Shown here piece after piece: positions 11,315 through 21,876 of a DNA stretch of 64,000 nucleotides (within the stretch, counting starts at the first letter, position 1; each line of letters opens with the position of its first letter). The notes beneath the pieces are model-generated. The model ran no database searches. It worked only from the letters and a program-made list of their open reading frames with translations, and was not told the DNA's origin. The position numbers and the translations under genes were made by a program. The DNA is from Acidobacteriota bacterium (GTDB lineage: Bacteria > Acidobacteriota > Terriglobia > Terriglobales > SCQP01): positions 1 through 64,000 of the forward strand of contig SCQP01000016.1 of assembly GCA_004299485.1 (NCBI GenBank), given 5' to 3'.

Positions 11315-12360
11315 AAACAGCTCTGGTCACCGGGTCAGGCGGGCTGATCGGGTCGGCGTGCGTGGCCCGGCTGTGCCGCGAGGGATGGGCGGTTACCGGC
11401 ATCGATAACAACCTGCGGGCCTGGTTTTTCGGGCCGGGAGGTTCGACCGCATCGACCGTAGCCGCGCTCCGGCGCGATTGGCCGCAGTACATCCACTCGA
11501 CACTGGACCTGCGCGACCGCAGCGCTGTGTGCGACCTCGTTGCGGGGCTGCGCCCCGACCTGATCATTCACACCGCCGCGCAGCCCTCGCACGACCGGGC
11601 AGCGGCGATTCCGGCGGAAGACTTCGACGTCAACGCCGTCGGAACCCTCAACCTGCTGCTGGCCGCGCACGAGAATTCCCCGGAAGCCCCCTTCTGCTTC
11701 ACCAGCACCAACAAGGTCTACGGTGACCGCCCAAATCACCTGCCCTTGCGCGAACTGCCGGCGCGCTACGACTACGCCGACGGCCGCGACGGCATCGACG
11801 AACAGATGCCGGTCGATCAGTGCCTGCACTCGCTCTTCGGGGCATCCAAACTCGCGGCAGATGTGCTCTGCCAGGAATACGGCCGCTACTTCGGCATGCC
11901 CATCGGCATTTTTCGCGGCGGCTGCCTGACCGGGCCGCAGCATGCAGGCGTAGCGCTGCATGGCTTTCTGAATTACCTGGTCCGTTGCGCGGTGCAGGGT
12001 CTTCCGTACACGGTTTACGGCTACCGCGGCAAGCAAGTGCGGGATCAGATCCACGCGGCCGACGTGGCTTCCCTGTTCCTGCAATTCTGCGAGGCCCCAC
12101 GGGCGGGCGAGGTCTATAACCTCGGTGGCGGGCGGGCCAATAGCCTGTCGATTCTGGAGGCGCTGGCAGCGCTGCGCGCGCGCGGCTTGGTGCTGCAGAC
12201 CAGCTATCGCGATACCCCGCGCATCGGCGACCATATCTGTTATATCTCGGACCTGCGCAAGCTGCACTCGCATTTCCCCCACTGGCAGCTCGAATATCCC
12301 CTCAGCCGGATTCTGGACGAAATGGTCACCCACATGAGCGGCCGCCGCGCGGCGGCTTAA
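11311..12360 (+). CDS. NAD-dependent epimerase, CDP-paratose 2-epimerase-like
   Basis: A 349-residue extended SDR starting with GTG, overlapping the uvrA stop by 4 bases. The NAD motif [15 protein letters not shown] is at residues 7-21. The strand [19 protein letters not shown] (near 130-148) is characteristic of the CDP-paratose/CDP-tyvelose epimerase (RfbE/TyvE) group, and the YxxxK pair appears displaced into the [11 protein letters not shown] region. It would remodel a dideoxy- or other nucleotide sugar for O-antigen or glycan synthesis. No other dideoxysugar genes are next to it, so the real substrate is open. Its overlap with uvrA suggests co-transcription, although the functions are unrelated. 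Confidence 0.75.
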
Positions 12361-12489
12361 GGCAGCCTACCCCCAACGCCGGAGACGGGGGGAGTCGACC
12401 ATCGGGGCAATCCTGACGGTGGCAGGTTTGCGGGGCGCAGCCCCGAGCAAAAACGGCGCGAGCCGCTGTAGACTGATCGTTTGGACGCG
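12361..12489. other. GC-rich intergenic spacer with a small hairpin
   Basis: This 129-bp spacer lies between the epimerase and the CPBP protease. It contains a hairpin with arms CGGGGC (12431-12436) and GCCCCG (12440-12445) around GCA, not followed by a T-run. Words such as GGCAGCCT, CGCCGGAGAC and CGACCATCGGG recur in the dispersed repeat at 48276-48439, so it may hold a scrambled relic of that repeat. No gene is seen. Confidence 0.3.
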
Positions 12490-13524
12490 ATGCCACCAAC
12501 GCTGCCGCCCTGGCCGTACCCGGACATTCCGCCTGCCCCGCCTCCGCCGCCTCCGCGTGAGCCGGCGTGGAGCGGGCTGGAGCTCACCCTCATCGTCATT
12601 TTCACACTGGCGGCGATGGTGGTGGTCTCGCTCATCGCCGTCTTCACCTGGGCCATCGCCGCGCGCGCCAGCGGACAAGTGCTCGGTATGCCGCGCGAGC
12701 AGATGATCGTGGCGCTGATGCTGCTCGGCCAGACCGGCGGGTTTTTCCTCGGCTTCGGCTTCGCCTGGACGTGGGTGGCGCAGGCGCAAGGGCGGAAGTT
12801 CTGGGACGCCATTCACTGGCGCAAGCTCAGCGCCAGCGGTGCCGCTTACGCGTTGCTCGGCGGCGTGGCGCTGATGGCCGTGGTGCAGCTGCTCGGCCAT
12901 TGGGTGCACATGCCCAAGAACACGCCGGAGCAGGCCCTGTTCACGCCTCACACGGCGTGGATGCTGGCGGTATATGGCGTGGTGATCGCGCCTTTTTTTG
13001 AGGAGTTCTTTTTTCGCGGTCTGCTCTACCCCACGCTGAAAGCGACGTTCACGTCGGGCATGGAGCAGGACGAGCTACGGCGCTGGCGGCCGCTGACCCG
13101 GATTCTGGCCGCGCTAGGGGTGCTGGCCGTCGTAGTGTGGGCGTTGCGCGCACACTTCATGCTCGGAACCAGCGTTGGAGTCGAGAAGCCCATCCTGGTG
13201 GTGGCACTGCTCGTAATTCTGGTGATGCCGCAATGGCTGCTCCAGGGCGTGGGCTGGATTCTGAACCAGATCGCACGGCTGAACCGTGGCGAGGCACTGG
13301 CGATTCTGGTGACCGGTTTCTTGTTCGGCATGATGCACGCCGCGCAATTGAGCTGGGCCTGGGGGCCGGTGCTGCTGCTGGCCTTCGTCGGCATTGTGCT
13401 GACCGCGGTGCGGGCGGCGAGCGGTTCGCTGGTGCCGAGCTGGCTCATGCACTGCGCCTATAACGGGGTTCTCTTTGTCGCAGAGTTCGTAACCACGCAA
13501 GGGTTTCATCACTTTCCCCATTAA
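12490..13524 (+). CDS. CPBP-family intramembrane glutamic endopeptidase
   Basis: A 344-residue membrane protein. The N-terminus is a proline-rich cytoplasmic tail (PPAPPPPPPREP), followed by about eight hydrophobic segments. The CPBP/CAAX-protease (Abi) signature is present: motif 1 EEFFFRG near residue 170 (EExxxR), and motif 2 FLFGMMHAAQL, where the His should bind the catalytic water. A third motif around LMHCAYNG follows at the end. The family includes Rce1-type prenyl-protein proteases and bacteriocin-immunity proteins; the bacterial substrate is unknown. A TTG at 12481 lies three codons upstream, but the ATG at 12490 is preferred. pyrE follows after 14 bases. Confidence 0.8.
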   Translation: MPPTLPPWPYPDIPPAPPPPPPREPAWSGLELTLIVIFTLAAMVVVSLIAVFTWAIAARASGQVLGMPREQMIVALMLLGQTGGFFLGFGFAWTWVAQAQGRKFWDAIHWRKLSASGAAYALLGGVALMAVVQLLGHWVHMPKNTPEQALFTPHTAWMLAVYGVVIAPFFEEFFFRGLLYPTLKATFTSGMEQDELRRWRPLTRILAALGVLAVVVWALRAHFMLGTSVGVEKPILVVALLVILVMPQWLLQGVGWILNQIARLNRGEALAILVTGFLFGMMHAAQLSWAWGPVLLLAFVGIVLTAVRAASGSLVPSWLMHCAYNGVLFVAEFVTTQGFHHFPH

Positions 13525-13538
13525 ACTGGGGTTGCACC

Positions 13539-14159
13539 ATGGAAGAACGATTGCAGCTTCTGGATCTACTGGCGCGGGACTCGTTCCGGCTGGGAGAGTT
13601 CCATCTCTCGAGCGGCGGGACCAGCGACTACTACGTCGACTGCCGCACAACCACGCTGTCGCCGATGGGCGCGCTGCTGACGGCGCACCTGTTTTCGGAA
13701 GAGCTGCGCCAACTGGATACGCCGGTCGAGGCCGTGGGCGGCCTGACCATGGGCGCTGATCCCATCGTGGTGGGCGTAGCGATAGAAAGCGCCGGGACGG
13801 ATCACCCGATCACCGGATTCTTGGTGCGCAAGGCGGAAAAAACGCACGGCACGCTGAAGCGCATTGAGGGCCTGGTTCATCCGGGAATGAAAGTCGCCAT
13901 CGTCGATGATGTCTGCACCACGGCGGCCTCGACCATTCAGGCGATTGAAGCGGCATGGGCGGCAGAGTTGAACGTGGTCGCCGTGCGCTGCCTGGTCGAG
14001 CGCGAAGAAGCGGGCGGCCGCAATAATCTGAATCAGCTCTGGCGCGCGCATCGCGGCCGGGCGTGCCCGTTCGCCGCAATCTTCGGCGCCCAGGAAGTGC
14101 GTGCGGCGCACAAGGAGCTGCTGCGCGGCGGCAATACCATCGCCGAGGCGTCGCAGTGA
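13539..14159 (+). CDS. pyrE: Orotate phosphoribosyltransferase
   Basis: A 206-residue type I phosphoribosyltransferase that joins orotate to PRPP to make OMP in pyrimidine synthesis. Near the start, [22 protein letters not shown] is the PyrE orotate-site region with the SG(x)xSxYYvD pattern. The catalytic-loop lysines lie in [12 protein letters not shown]. The PRPP-binding loop [14 protein letters not shown] is near residue 118. The gene overlaps mtnA by 4 bases (GTGA), so the two are co-translated. A second, more divergent PyrE-like gene lies at 34965-35573; this copy has the better orotate-site match and is the likely housekeeping enzyme. Confidence 0.9.
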   Translation: MEERLQLLDLLARDSFRLGEFHLSSGGTSDYYVDCRTTTLSPMGALLTAHLFSEELRQLDTPVEAVGGLTMGADPIVVGVAIESAGTDHPITGFLVRKAEKTHGTLKRIEGLVHPGMKVAIVDDVCTTAASTIQAIEAAWAAELNVVAVRCLVEREEAGGRNNLNQLWRAHRGRACPFAAIFGAQEVRAAHKELLRGGNTIAEASQ

Positions 14160-15214
14160 TCCCCACGCTGGAGTGGACCGAAGACGGCGTCCGTCTGCTG
14201 GACCAGCCGGCCCTGCCGCATGTGGTGCGCTATCAGCTTTGCCGTGACGCGCACGAAGTGGCGGAGGGCATCCGGAACATGGTCGTCCGCGGCGCACCCG
14301 CGATCGGCGTGGCCGCGGCCATGGGTGTGGCGCTGGGCGTAAAGCGGTCGCACGCGCAGAACGAGGCGGAGCTGGCAGCGGAGTTCGAGGCGATTTGCAA
14401 CGAGCTGGCAGCGACACGGCCGACGGCGGTGAATCTGTTCTGGGCAATTGAGCACATGAGGGCATGCTTCGCATCGCAGCGCGGGAAGCCGCTGGAGCAG
14501 ATTCGGAAGGCGCTCGAAGCCGAGGCCCTGCGCCTTGCCGCCGACGACGTGGCCATAAACCGGGCGATGGGCCGGCACGGCGCCGCCCTGCTGCCGGCGT
14601 GTGGCCGCGTGCTGACGCACTGCAACGCCGGCGCCCTGGCGACGGCCGGATACGGAACCGCTCTGGGCGTGATTCGCGCAGCGGTGGAAGCGGGCAAGAA
14701 GATCGAAGTGTTTGCCGACGAGACGCGGCCCTACCTGCAAGGGGCGCGGCTGACCGCCTGGGAGCTGGATCAGGATCACATTAAAACCACGGTCATCACC
14801 GACAGCATGGCCGGACATTTTTTGCACTCTGGCAAAATTACGGCCGTAATTGTCGGCGCCGACCGCATTGCCGCCAATGGCGATGTGGCCAACAAGATCG
14901 GCACTTATTCGGTCGCCGTCCTGGCGAAGGAAAATGGCGTTCCCTTCTATGTGGCCGCGCCGCTATCAACCCTGGACCTGAGCTTAGCGTCAGGCGAGCA
15001 GATACCGATTGAACAACGCAGTGCGGCCGAGGTGACGCATCTGCAAGGCGTGCCGATCACGCCGTCCGGCGTAGCCGTGGCGCATCCGGCGTTCGACGTA
15101 ACGCCCAACCGCTACGTCAGCGCCATCATTACCGAGGCGGGAATCGCGCGCGCGCCTTATACCGAGTCCCTCGCCCAGATTGCCCATGCCGAACCTGCGC
15201 GAGCTGCTCACTGA
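14156..15214 (+). CDS. mtnA: Methylthioribose-1-phosphate isomerase
   Basis: A 352-residue enzyme of the methionine salvage pathway, converting 5-methylthioribose-1-phosphate to the ribulose form. Family landmarks: [14 protein letters not shown] near residue 42, [15 protein letters not shown] with the catalytic Cys, [17 protein letters not shown], and [19 protein letters not shown] with the catalytic Asp. I start it at the GTG at 14156, which overlaps the pyrE stop; the open frame extends further upstream but only through pyrE. The family is related to eIF2B subunits, but the Cys/Asp pair supports the isomerase. prmC starts inside its 3' end. Confidence 0.92.
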   Translation: MIPTLEWTEDGVRLLDQPALPHVVRYQLCRDAHEVAEGIRNMVVRGAPAIGVAAAMGVALGVKRSHAQNEAELAAEFEAICNELAATRPTAVNLFWAIEHMRACFASQRGKPLEQIRKALEAEALRLAADDVAINRAMGRHGAALLPACGRVLTHCNAGALATAGYGTALGVIRAAVEAGKKIEVFADETRPYLQGARLTAWELDQDHIKTTVITDSMAGHFLHSGKITAVIVGADRIAANGDVANKIGTYSVAVLAKENGVPFYVAAPLSTLDLSLASGEQIPIEQRSAAEVTHLQGVPITPSGVAVAHPAFDVTPNRYVSAIITEAGIARAPYTESLAQIAHAEPARAAH

Positions 15215-16025
15215 AGGCGTGGCCGGGCTGGAGCGCGCCGGCGTGGCCGAGCAGCGTCTGACGGCAGAGCTGCTGCTGGCGCACGCACTGGAGCGCGAAC
15301 GCAGCTATCTGTACGCGCATCCGGAAGAGGACGCGGAACCGGAGGCGCTGGCGCGCTGGCGCGCTGCCCTGTCTGCGCGCGCCGCGGGCACGCCGCTCCA
15401 ATACATCACCGGCGAACAGGAGTTTTATGGTCGCCGGTTCACCGTGTCGCCGGCAGTGCTGATTCCACGGCCAGAAACCGAGATGGTCGTCGAGGCGGCA
15501 CTGGAGCGTACCCCCGCCAATCCCCCAGTGCGCGTGCTGGATGTAGGAACCGGATCAGGCTGCATCGCAGTGACCCTGGCACTGGAGCGGCCGCGTGCGC
15601 AAGTGATGGCCACCGATGTTTCGGCATCGGCGCTGGAGGTCGCTCAGGAGAATGCACGGCGGCTGGGAGCGTCCATCGAGTTCAAACAGACCGATCTTCT
15701 CGCCGGCGTCGAGGGTCCGTTTGACCTGATCGTTTCGAACCCGCCCTATGTGGCCGAAGGCGAGCTGGCGGCGTTGCAGCCAGAAGTACGGGAGCATGAG
15801 CCCCGCGTAGCGTTAGTTTCCGGGTCGCAGGGTAACGAAATCTACCAAAGACTAATCCCGCAGGCCCAGGCTGCGCTTGTGCCGGGCGGCTGGTTGGTGC
15901 TGGAGATGGGCTACGCCTCAGCCCAGACCGTCGTCCCACTGCTGGCAGCTTGGGGCTGGACCGATATCGCAACCCAAGCCGACACCCTCGGCTGGCAACG
16001 CGTCCTGACCGCGCGGCGCGGCTAA
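15186..16025 (+). CDS. prmC: Release factor glutamine methyltransferase PrmC (HemK)
   Basis: A 279-residue SAM-dependent methyltransferase that methylates the GGQ glutamine of release factors RF1 and RF2. An N-terminal helical domain (to about residue 75) is followed by the Rossmann domain. There, motif I is [16 protein letters not shown] and the catalytic substrate-binding motif is SNPPYVAE (NPPY). The linker [16 protein letters not shown] and the strand VLIPRPETE are PrmC hallmarks. It begins 29 bases inside mtnA; a TTG two codons upstream is an alternative start. prfA is not next to it here. Confidence 0.93.
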   Translation: MPNLRELLTEGVAGLERAGVAEQRLTAELLLAHALERERSYLYAHPEEDAEPEALARWRAALSARAAGTPLQYITGEQEFYGRRFTVSPAVLIPRPETEMVVEAALERTPANPPVRVLDVGTGSGCIAVTLALERPRAQVMATDVSASALEVAQENARRLGASIEFKQTDLLAGVEGPFDLIVSNPPYVAEGELAALQPEVREHEPRVALVSGSQGNEIYQRLIPQAQAALVPGGWLVLEMGYASAQTVVPLLAAWGWTDIATQADTLGWQRVLTARRG

Positions 16026-16036
16026 ACTAAAGAGCA

Positions 16037-17323
16037 ATGTTGGATCGCAACTACGTACGCACGCACCTGGACGAAGTGGCCGCCATGCTGGAGCGGCGGC
16101 ACACGCAACTTGACTTGAGCGGCTTCCGCGAGCTGGATCAGCGCCGCCGCGAGTTGATTCAACAATCTGATGCGCTCAAGCAGGAGCGGAATCAGGCCTC
16201 GGAGCGGGTGGCGAAGCTGAAGCGCGGGCCGGAGCGTGACAGCCCGGAAGCGGAGCAATTGATTGCCTCCACGCGCGCGCTGGGTGAGCGCATTACCGCG
16301 CTCGACGCCGAAGCCAAAGCGCTCGATGAGGCGCTCGATCCCATTCTGCTCAGCATTCCCAATATGCCGTCGGCGGCTACGCCGGTGGGCAACTCGGAGG
16401 CCGACAACGTCGAAGTGCGGCGCTGGGGCACGCCGCGCGAATTTGCGTTTACGCCCAAGCCGCATTGGGAACTCGGAGCCGAGTTGGACATTCTGGATCT
16501 CGACGCCGCAGCGCGGATTTCCGGCGCGCGGTTTGCGGTCTACAAGGGCGCCGGCGCCCGGCTGGAGCGGGCGCTGGCCAACTTTATGCTCGACCGGCAC
16601 ACGGAGCGGCACGGCTACACGGAAGTGTTGCCACCCGCGCTGGTGAATAGCGCCTGCATGCGCGGCACGGGCCAGTTGCCGAAATTTGCCGCAGACCTGT
16701 TCAAGTGCGAAGGTACGGACCTGTGGCTGATTCCAACGGCCGAAGTACCCTTGACGAATCTATTTGCCGGCCAGGTACTGGAGGCGGCCTCGCTACCGGT
16801 GAGCGTGACCGCCTACACGCCCTGCTTCCGCAGCGAAGCAGGATCGTATGGCAAGGACGTGCGCGGCATCATCCGGCAGCATCAGTTCCAGAAAGTCGAG
16901 CTGGTTAAAATAGCGCACTCGGAGAAATCGGCCGCCGATCACGAGCAGCTCACGCGCGATGCCGAGGCAATTTTGCAGGAGCTGGAGCTGCCGTACCGGG
17001 TGATGAACCTGTGTACTGCCGACCTGGGCTTCAGTGCGGCCCAGACCTACGATCTGGAGGTCTGGCTGCCGAGCCAGCAACAGTACCGCGAGATCAGCTC
17101 CTGCTCCAATTGCGGCGACTTCCAGGCACGGCGCGCCAACATCCGTTTCCGCGACGGCAAAAAAACCGCACTCGCTCACACCATCAACGGCAGCGGCCTG
17201 GCCGTCGGCCGCACCTGGATCGCGATTGTGGAGAACTACCAGCAACCCGACGGGAGCGTGCGGATTCCGTCGGCGCTTCAGCCCTATATGGCTGCGGAGC
17301 AGATTGCAACGACACTTCGGTAA
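16037..17323 (+). CDS. serS: Seryl-tRNA synthetase
   Basis: A 428-residue class II aminoacyl-tRNA synthetase, of normal length. The N-terminal coiled-coil tRNA-binding arm spans roughly residues 30-105 (RRRELIQQSDALKQERNQ onward). The catalytic domain carries motif 2 as FRSEAGSYGKDVRG with IRQHQFQKVEL after it, and motif 3 as NGSGLAVGRTWIAI near the C-terminus. It charges tRNA-Ser, and also tRNA-Sec where present. It lies 11 bases after prmC and 10 bases before hicB, in a rightward run that probably shares a transcript with pyrE-mtnA-prmC. Confidence 0.96.
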   Translation: MLDRNYVRTHLDEVAAMLERRHTQLDLSGFRELDQRRRELIQQSDALKQERNQASERVAKLKRGPERDSPEAEQLIASTRALGERITALDAEAKALDEALDPILLSIPNMPSAATPVGNSEADNVEVRRWGTPREFAFTPKPHWELGAELDILDLDAAARISGARFAVYKGAGARLERALANFMLDRHTERHGYTEVLPPALVNSACMRGTGQLPKFAADLFKCEGTDLWLIPTAEVPLTNLFAGQVLEAASLPVSVTAYTPCFRSEAGSYGKDVRGIIRQHQFQKVELVKIAHSEKSAADHEQLTRDAEAILQELELPYRVMNLCTADLGFSAAQTYDLEVWLPSQQQYREISSCSNCGDFQARRANIRFRDGKKTALAHTINGSGLAVGRTWIAIVENYQQPDGSVRIPSALQPYMAAEQIATTLR

Positions 17324-17333
17324 ACTAGGGTGC

Positions 17334-17558
17334 ATGGACCTGCCTGCCAAGCTGCCTGTGCTGCTGTACCCCGGCGAGGACGGTGCGACAGTAGCGGAAT
17401 GTCCGCTGATACCAGGGTGCATCAGTCAAGGGCGGGACCGCGAGGATGCACTCCGGAATATCCGCGAAGCAATAGCACTCTGCCTGGAAACCCAGTCGGC
17501 GGAGGGTTGGAGCTTGCCGCCGGAGTATGAGCTCACCGATGTTGCCGTGAGCCACTGA
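17334..17558 (+). CDS. HicB-like antitoxin
   Basis: A 74-residue protein with the HicB fold signature: a short strand LPVLLYPGEDGATVAECPLIPGC, then SQGRDREDALRNIREAIALCLE, which matches the RNase-H-like HicB core with its G(x)xxT(x)EEAlxNixEAI helix. It lacks a separate C-terminal DNA-binding domain, so how the operon is regulated is unclear. The ATG at 17334 follows serS by 10 bases, and its TGA overlaps the ATG of the HicA-like toxin. The order antitoxin-toxin is the reverse of the classical E. coli hicAB. Role inferred: binds and blocks the HicA ribonuclease. Confidence 0.75.
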   Translation: MDLPAKLPVLLYPGEDGATVAECPLIPGCISQGRDREDALRNIREAIALCLETQSAEGWSLPPEYELTDVAVSH

Positions 17559-17779
17559 TGCCCCCGCTGCCGGTGTTGTCGGGAGCAGAGTTGATTGCTG
17601 CGCTTCGCAAGCTTGGCTATGTATCGCTGCGACAGCGTGGCAGCCATGTGCGGCTGGCGGCGCCGGGCCGCGTACCGGTTACGGCCCCCTTGCACGCTAC
17701 TCTCGATCGGGGCACCCTGCGCGCGATTCTGCGGGCGGCGGAGATCACCGTCCAGGAACTCATCACGCTGCTGGACTGA
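17558..17779 (+). CDS. HicA-like mRNA interferase toxin (YcfA family)
   Basis: A 73-residue double-stranded-RNA-binding-like protein with the HicA signature: LIAALRKLGYVSLRQRGSHVRLAAPG, where the His of RGSH is the catalytic residue of the family. A C-terminal TLRAILRAAEITVQEL helix follows, matching the usual GTLRxILRxAGlT ending. Translation is coupled to hicB by a one-base stop/start overlap (TGATG). HicA enzymes cleave mRNA independently of ribosomes. The pair sits between two housekeeping genes, serS and mnmG, and looks like an insertion into an otherwise conserved neighbourhood. Confidence 0.78.
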   Translation: MPPLPVLSGAELIAALRKLGYVSLRQRGSHVRLAAPGRVPVTAPLHATLDRGTLRAILRAAEITVQELITLLD

Positions 17780-17803
17780 GAATCCGTCCGCTAAACTGGA
17801 AGG

Positions 17804-19663
<1,860 letters not shown>

Positions 19664-19680
19664 CGCCCAGCCTGCCTGTG

Positions 19681-19701
19681 TGTACTCTTTAAATGAGTAC
19701 A
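19681..19701 (+). promoter_or_regulatory. Palindromic operator of the tacAT-like operon
   Basis: A perfect inverted repeat, TGTACTC (19681-19687) and GAGTACA (19695-19701), has a 7-base AT-only spacer TTTAAAT that could double as a -10 element. It ends 5 bases before the antitoxin ATG at 19707. TacA-type ribbon-helix-helix antitoxins repress their promoters through such dyads, so autoregulation is inferred. Confidence 0.6.
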
Positions 19702-19706
19702 ACTTC

Positions 19707-19988
19707 ATGCCACGAATTCCTGTCGGAAATAACCAGCGTCTCCAGCTTCGCGTCCGGCCCACGGAGAAAGCTGCCCTGCTGCGAGCGGCCGCATTGCGAA
19801 ACACCGACCTGACGGACTTCGTCCTGCAACCTGCCTTGCGGGAAGCCCGGTCAGCAATAGAGGAGGCCGAGTGCGCGAAGCTGTCCGAGCGGGATAGTCT
19901 TCGCGTTCTTGACCTTCTGGAGCACCCTCCGGCTCCTAACGCGAAGCTCCGCGCCGCCATGGCGGCCCTACGCAAGCAAGAGCGATGA
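19707..19988 (+). CDS. TacA-like antitoxin (DUF1778 ribbon-helix-helix)
   Basis: A 93-residue protein of the DUF1778/TacA type. An N-terminal ribbon-helix-helix, NQRLQLRVRPTEKAALLRAAALRNTDLTDF, is followed by LQPALREARSAIEEA and a C-terminal toxin-neutralising segment with LSERDSLRVLDLLEHPP. The last of these is the typical LS..D...ll..ldnPP..n..L pattern. I start at the ATG at 19707 rather than the GTG at 19680, because the earlier start would place the operator dyad inside the coding region. The stop overlaps the TacT-like ATG by 4 bases. It should both repress transcription and block the acetyltransferase. Confidence 0.82.
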   Translation: MPRIPVGNNQRLQLRVRPTEKAALLRAAALRNTDLTDFVLQPALREARSAIEEAECAKLSERDSLRVLDLLEHPPAPNAKLRAAMAALRKQER

Positions 19989-20488
19989 CCCCGGCATGGC
20001 ACGAGGAGCCGATCGCGCGCCGGCACAACCGTAACGCGTTTGACTGCGGCGATACGGCGATGAACGATTTTCTTCGCCGTTATGCACGGCAAAGTCACGA
20101 TGCGGGAGGCGCAAAAACCTTCCTGGCGATCGACGATTCCGATAACCAAACCATTCTGGGGTTCTACAGCATCGCGCCGGCATGCCTTGCGTTTGCAGAT
20201 ACACCCGAAGTCATGCGGCGCGGCCTCGGCCATCACGAGGTGCCGGGGTTCCGTTTAGCGCGAATCGCGACGGACGTCAGCGTACAAGGCCAGGGGCTGG
20301 GTGGCCAGCTTCTGGTCGCTGCCGCGCAACGCTGCTTGCTGGCCGCAACACAGGTGGGAGGAGTCATTCTCCTAATCGACGCCAAAAACGACCGCGCCGC
20401 ACGTTGGTATGCAAGCTACGGAGCCCTACCGCTGCAGGGCAGGCCGCTCAAGCTCGTGCTGCCGCTGACGACATTTCTGCAACCCTAA
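19985..20488 (+). CDS. TacT-like GNAT acetyltransferase toxin
   Basis: A 167-residue GNAT-fold protein. The acetyl-CoA pyrophosphate-binding loop QGQGLGGQLL (Q/RxxGxG/A) is near residue 100, preceded by the strand FRLARIATDVSVQG. The end NDRAARWYASYGALPL fits the TacT family, in which a Tyr near this position is catalytic. TacT toxins acetylate the amino group of aminoacyl-tRNAs and stop translation; that activity is inferred by family. Translation is coupled to the antitoxin by ATGA overlap. Its stop overlaps, tail to tail, the M16 protease gene. Confidence 0.82.
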   Translation: MTPAWHEEPIARRHNRNAFDCGDTAMNDFLRRYARQSHDAGGAKTFLAIDDSDNQTILGFYSIAPACLAFADTPEVMRRGLGHHEVPGFRLARIATDVSVQGQGLGGQLLVAAAQRCLLAATQVGGVILLIDAKNDRAARWYASYGALPLQGRPLKLVLPLTTFLQP

Positions 20489-21804
20489 GCCGCCAGATCG
20501 GCGCGCGTAATCCGCAGCCCGTTCAGGTTGCCGAGCACCGTTAGGCCCATGCGGGCGGGGTCGAAGGCTGCGGCCGTGATGTGCTGCACGTCAGCCATGC
20601 TGACCTGCTCGATGCGCTCCAGCAGCTCGTTCATCCCAATGAAGCGGCCGAAGTAGATTTGCTGCCGCGCCAGGTTCGACATGCGCGCGCCGGTGGACTC
20701 CAAGCCCAGCATCAGGCTGCCCTTGAGATTGTCCTTGGCGCGGCGCAGTTCCTCTTCCGGAATCGGCTGGCCGCGCAACTCCCGCAGCTCCTTGAGAATC
20801 GAGTCGATCACCTGGCGCACCGACTGGTTGCTGGTGCCGGCATAAATGCCGAACATGCCAGTGTCGCTGTACGGGCTTAAATCGCTGAAGACGGCGTAGG
20901 CCAAACCCTGGCGCTCGCGGATGTTCTGGAACAGCCGCGACGACATGCCGCCCCCCACCACTGTGTTGAGCACCGACCAGGCATACCGCTGCTCGCTCAT
21001 CAGCGACTCGGCGGGCATGCCGAGGCAAATCTGCACCTGCTCGAGCTGCTTTTTATTGCGCAGGATAATCCGGGCGTGCGTAGTGGGAGCAGCGTCACGA
21101 TGGCCGTTGGGGCAGATTTTCATCTCCTCGAACCAGCGCTGGGCAAGCTCCACCAGCCTCGCGTGCTCGATATTGCCCGCCGCGGCGATCAGCAGATTGT
21201 CGGGCGAAAAGCAGGTGTGATACCAGTCGAACAGCGTCGGCTGCAACAGACGGCGGACGGTCTCCTTGGTCCCGAGAATGGGCCGCCCAAGCGGGTGGTC
21301 CTTCCAGAAATTTTGCGTGAAGATTTCGTGGACGAGGTAGTCAGGGTTGTCCTCGTCCATCTTGATTTCCTGGAGAATGACCCCCTGCTCGCGCGTGATG
21401 TCTTCGGCGCGGAACAGCGGGTTGAGCACCAGATCGGCCAGCACCTCGAAGGCGAGCGGCACGTGCTCGTCCAGCACTTTGGCGCTGAAGCACACATTCT
21501 CTTTGGAGGTGAACGCGTCCAGGTTCCCCCCGATGGAGTCCACCGAGCGGGCGATTTCCTCCGCCGAGCGGTGGCTGGTGCCCTTGAATACCATGTGTTC
21601 GATGAAGTGGGTGATGCCGTTCAGCTCGGCCGCCTCGCGGCGCGAACCGTTCAGCACCCAGATACCCATCGTCACCGAACGGACGTGCGGCATGCGCTCG
21701 CTTATAATGGTCAGACCATTGGCGAGCGTGGTGCGCTCGATCTGTTGGTTTTCGGGTGCGTCCGCGTCACGGCCGGCAACCAATTGAGAAGTGGGGCTGG
21801 ACAT
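20485..21804 (-). CDS. M16 family zinc metallopeptidase (processing-peptidase-like)
   Basis: A 439-residue protease of the pitrilysin/PqqL/MPP type. The inverted zinc motif HFIEH (HxxEH) is near residue 65, and the more distant second Glu lies in the EVLADLVLNPLF/EEIKMDEDNPDY region. GIWVLNGSRREAAELNGITHFIEHMVFKGT-like spacing is typical of the YmxG/MPP-beta group. The C-terminal half (GGGMSSRLFQNIRERQGLAYAVFS) is the second, inactive domain. The frame extends to 21921, but the ATG at 21802-21804 with AGGAAG just before it is the better start. No signal peptide is seen from this start, so it is predicted cytoplasmic. Divergent from rlmN. Confidence 0.88.
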   Translation of the reverse strand: MSSPTSQLVAGRDADAPENQQIERTTLANGLTIISERMPHVRSVTMGIWVLNGSRREAAELNGITHFIEHMVFKGTSHRSAEEIARSVDSIGGNLDAFTSKENVCFSAKVLDEHVPLAFEVLADLVLNPLFRAEDITREQGVILQEIKMDEDNPDYLVHEIFTQNFWKDHPLGRPILGTKETVRRLLQPTLFDWYHTCFSPDNLLIAAAGNIEHARLVELAQRWFEEMKICPNGHRDAAPTTHARIILRNKKQLEQVQICLGMPAESLMSEQRYAWSVLNTVVGGGMSSRLFQNIRERQGLAYAVFSDLSPYSDTGMFGIYAGTSNQSVRQVIDSILKELRELRGQPIPEEELRRAKDNLKGSLMLGLESTGARMSNLARQQIYFGRFIGMNELLERIEQVSMADVQHITAAAFDPARMGLTVLGNLNGLRITRADLAA

Positions 21805-21876
21805 TTTCTTCCTCGGCTTCCTCCGGCTGTACTGCGCTGTTGCTATTGTGGCATAAACGATGGGGAGCATTGGGAC

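Noticed and set aside
21076-21876. Upstream extension of the rlmN frame
   Set aside because: It is antisense to the M16 protease gene; RlmN proteins begin with an ELAAEFGLPAFRAKQIF-like region that the GTG at 21877 already includes.
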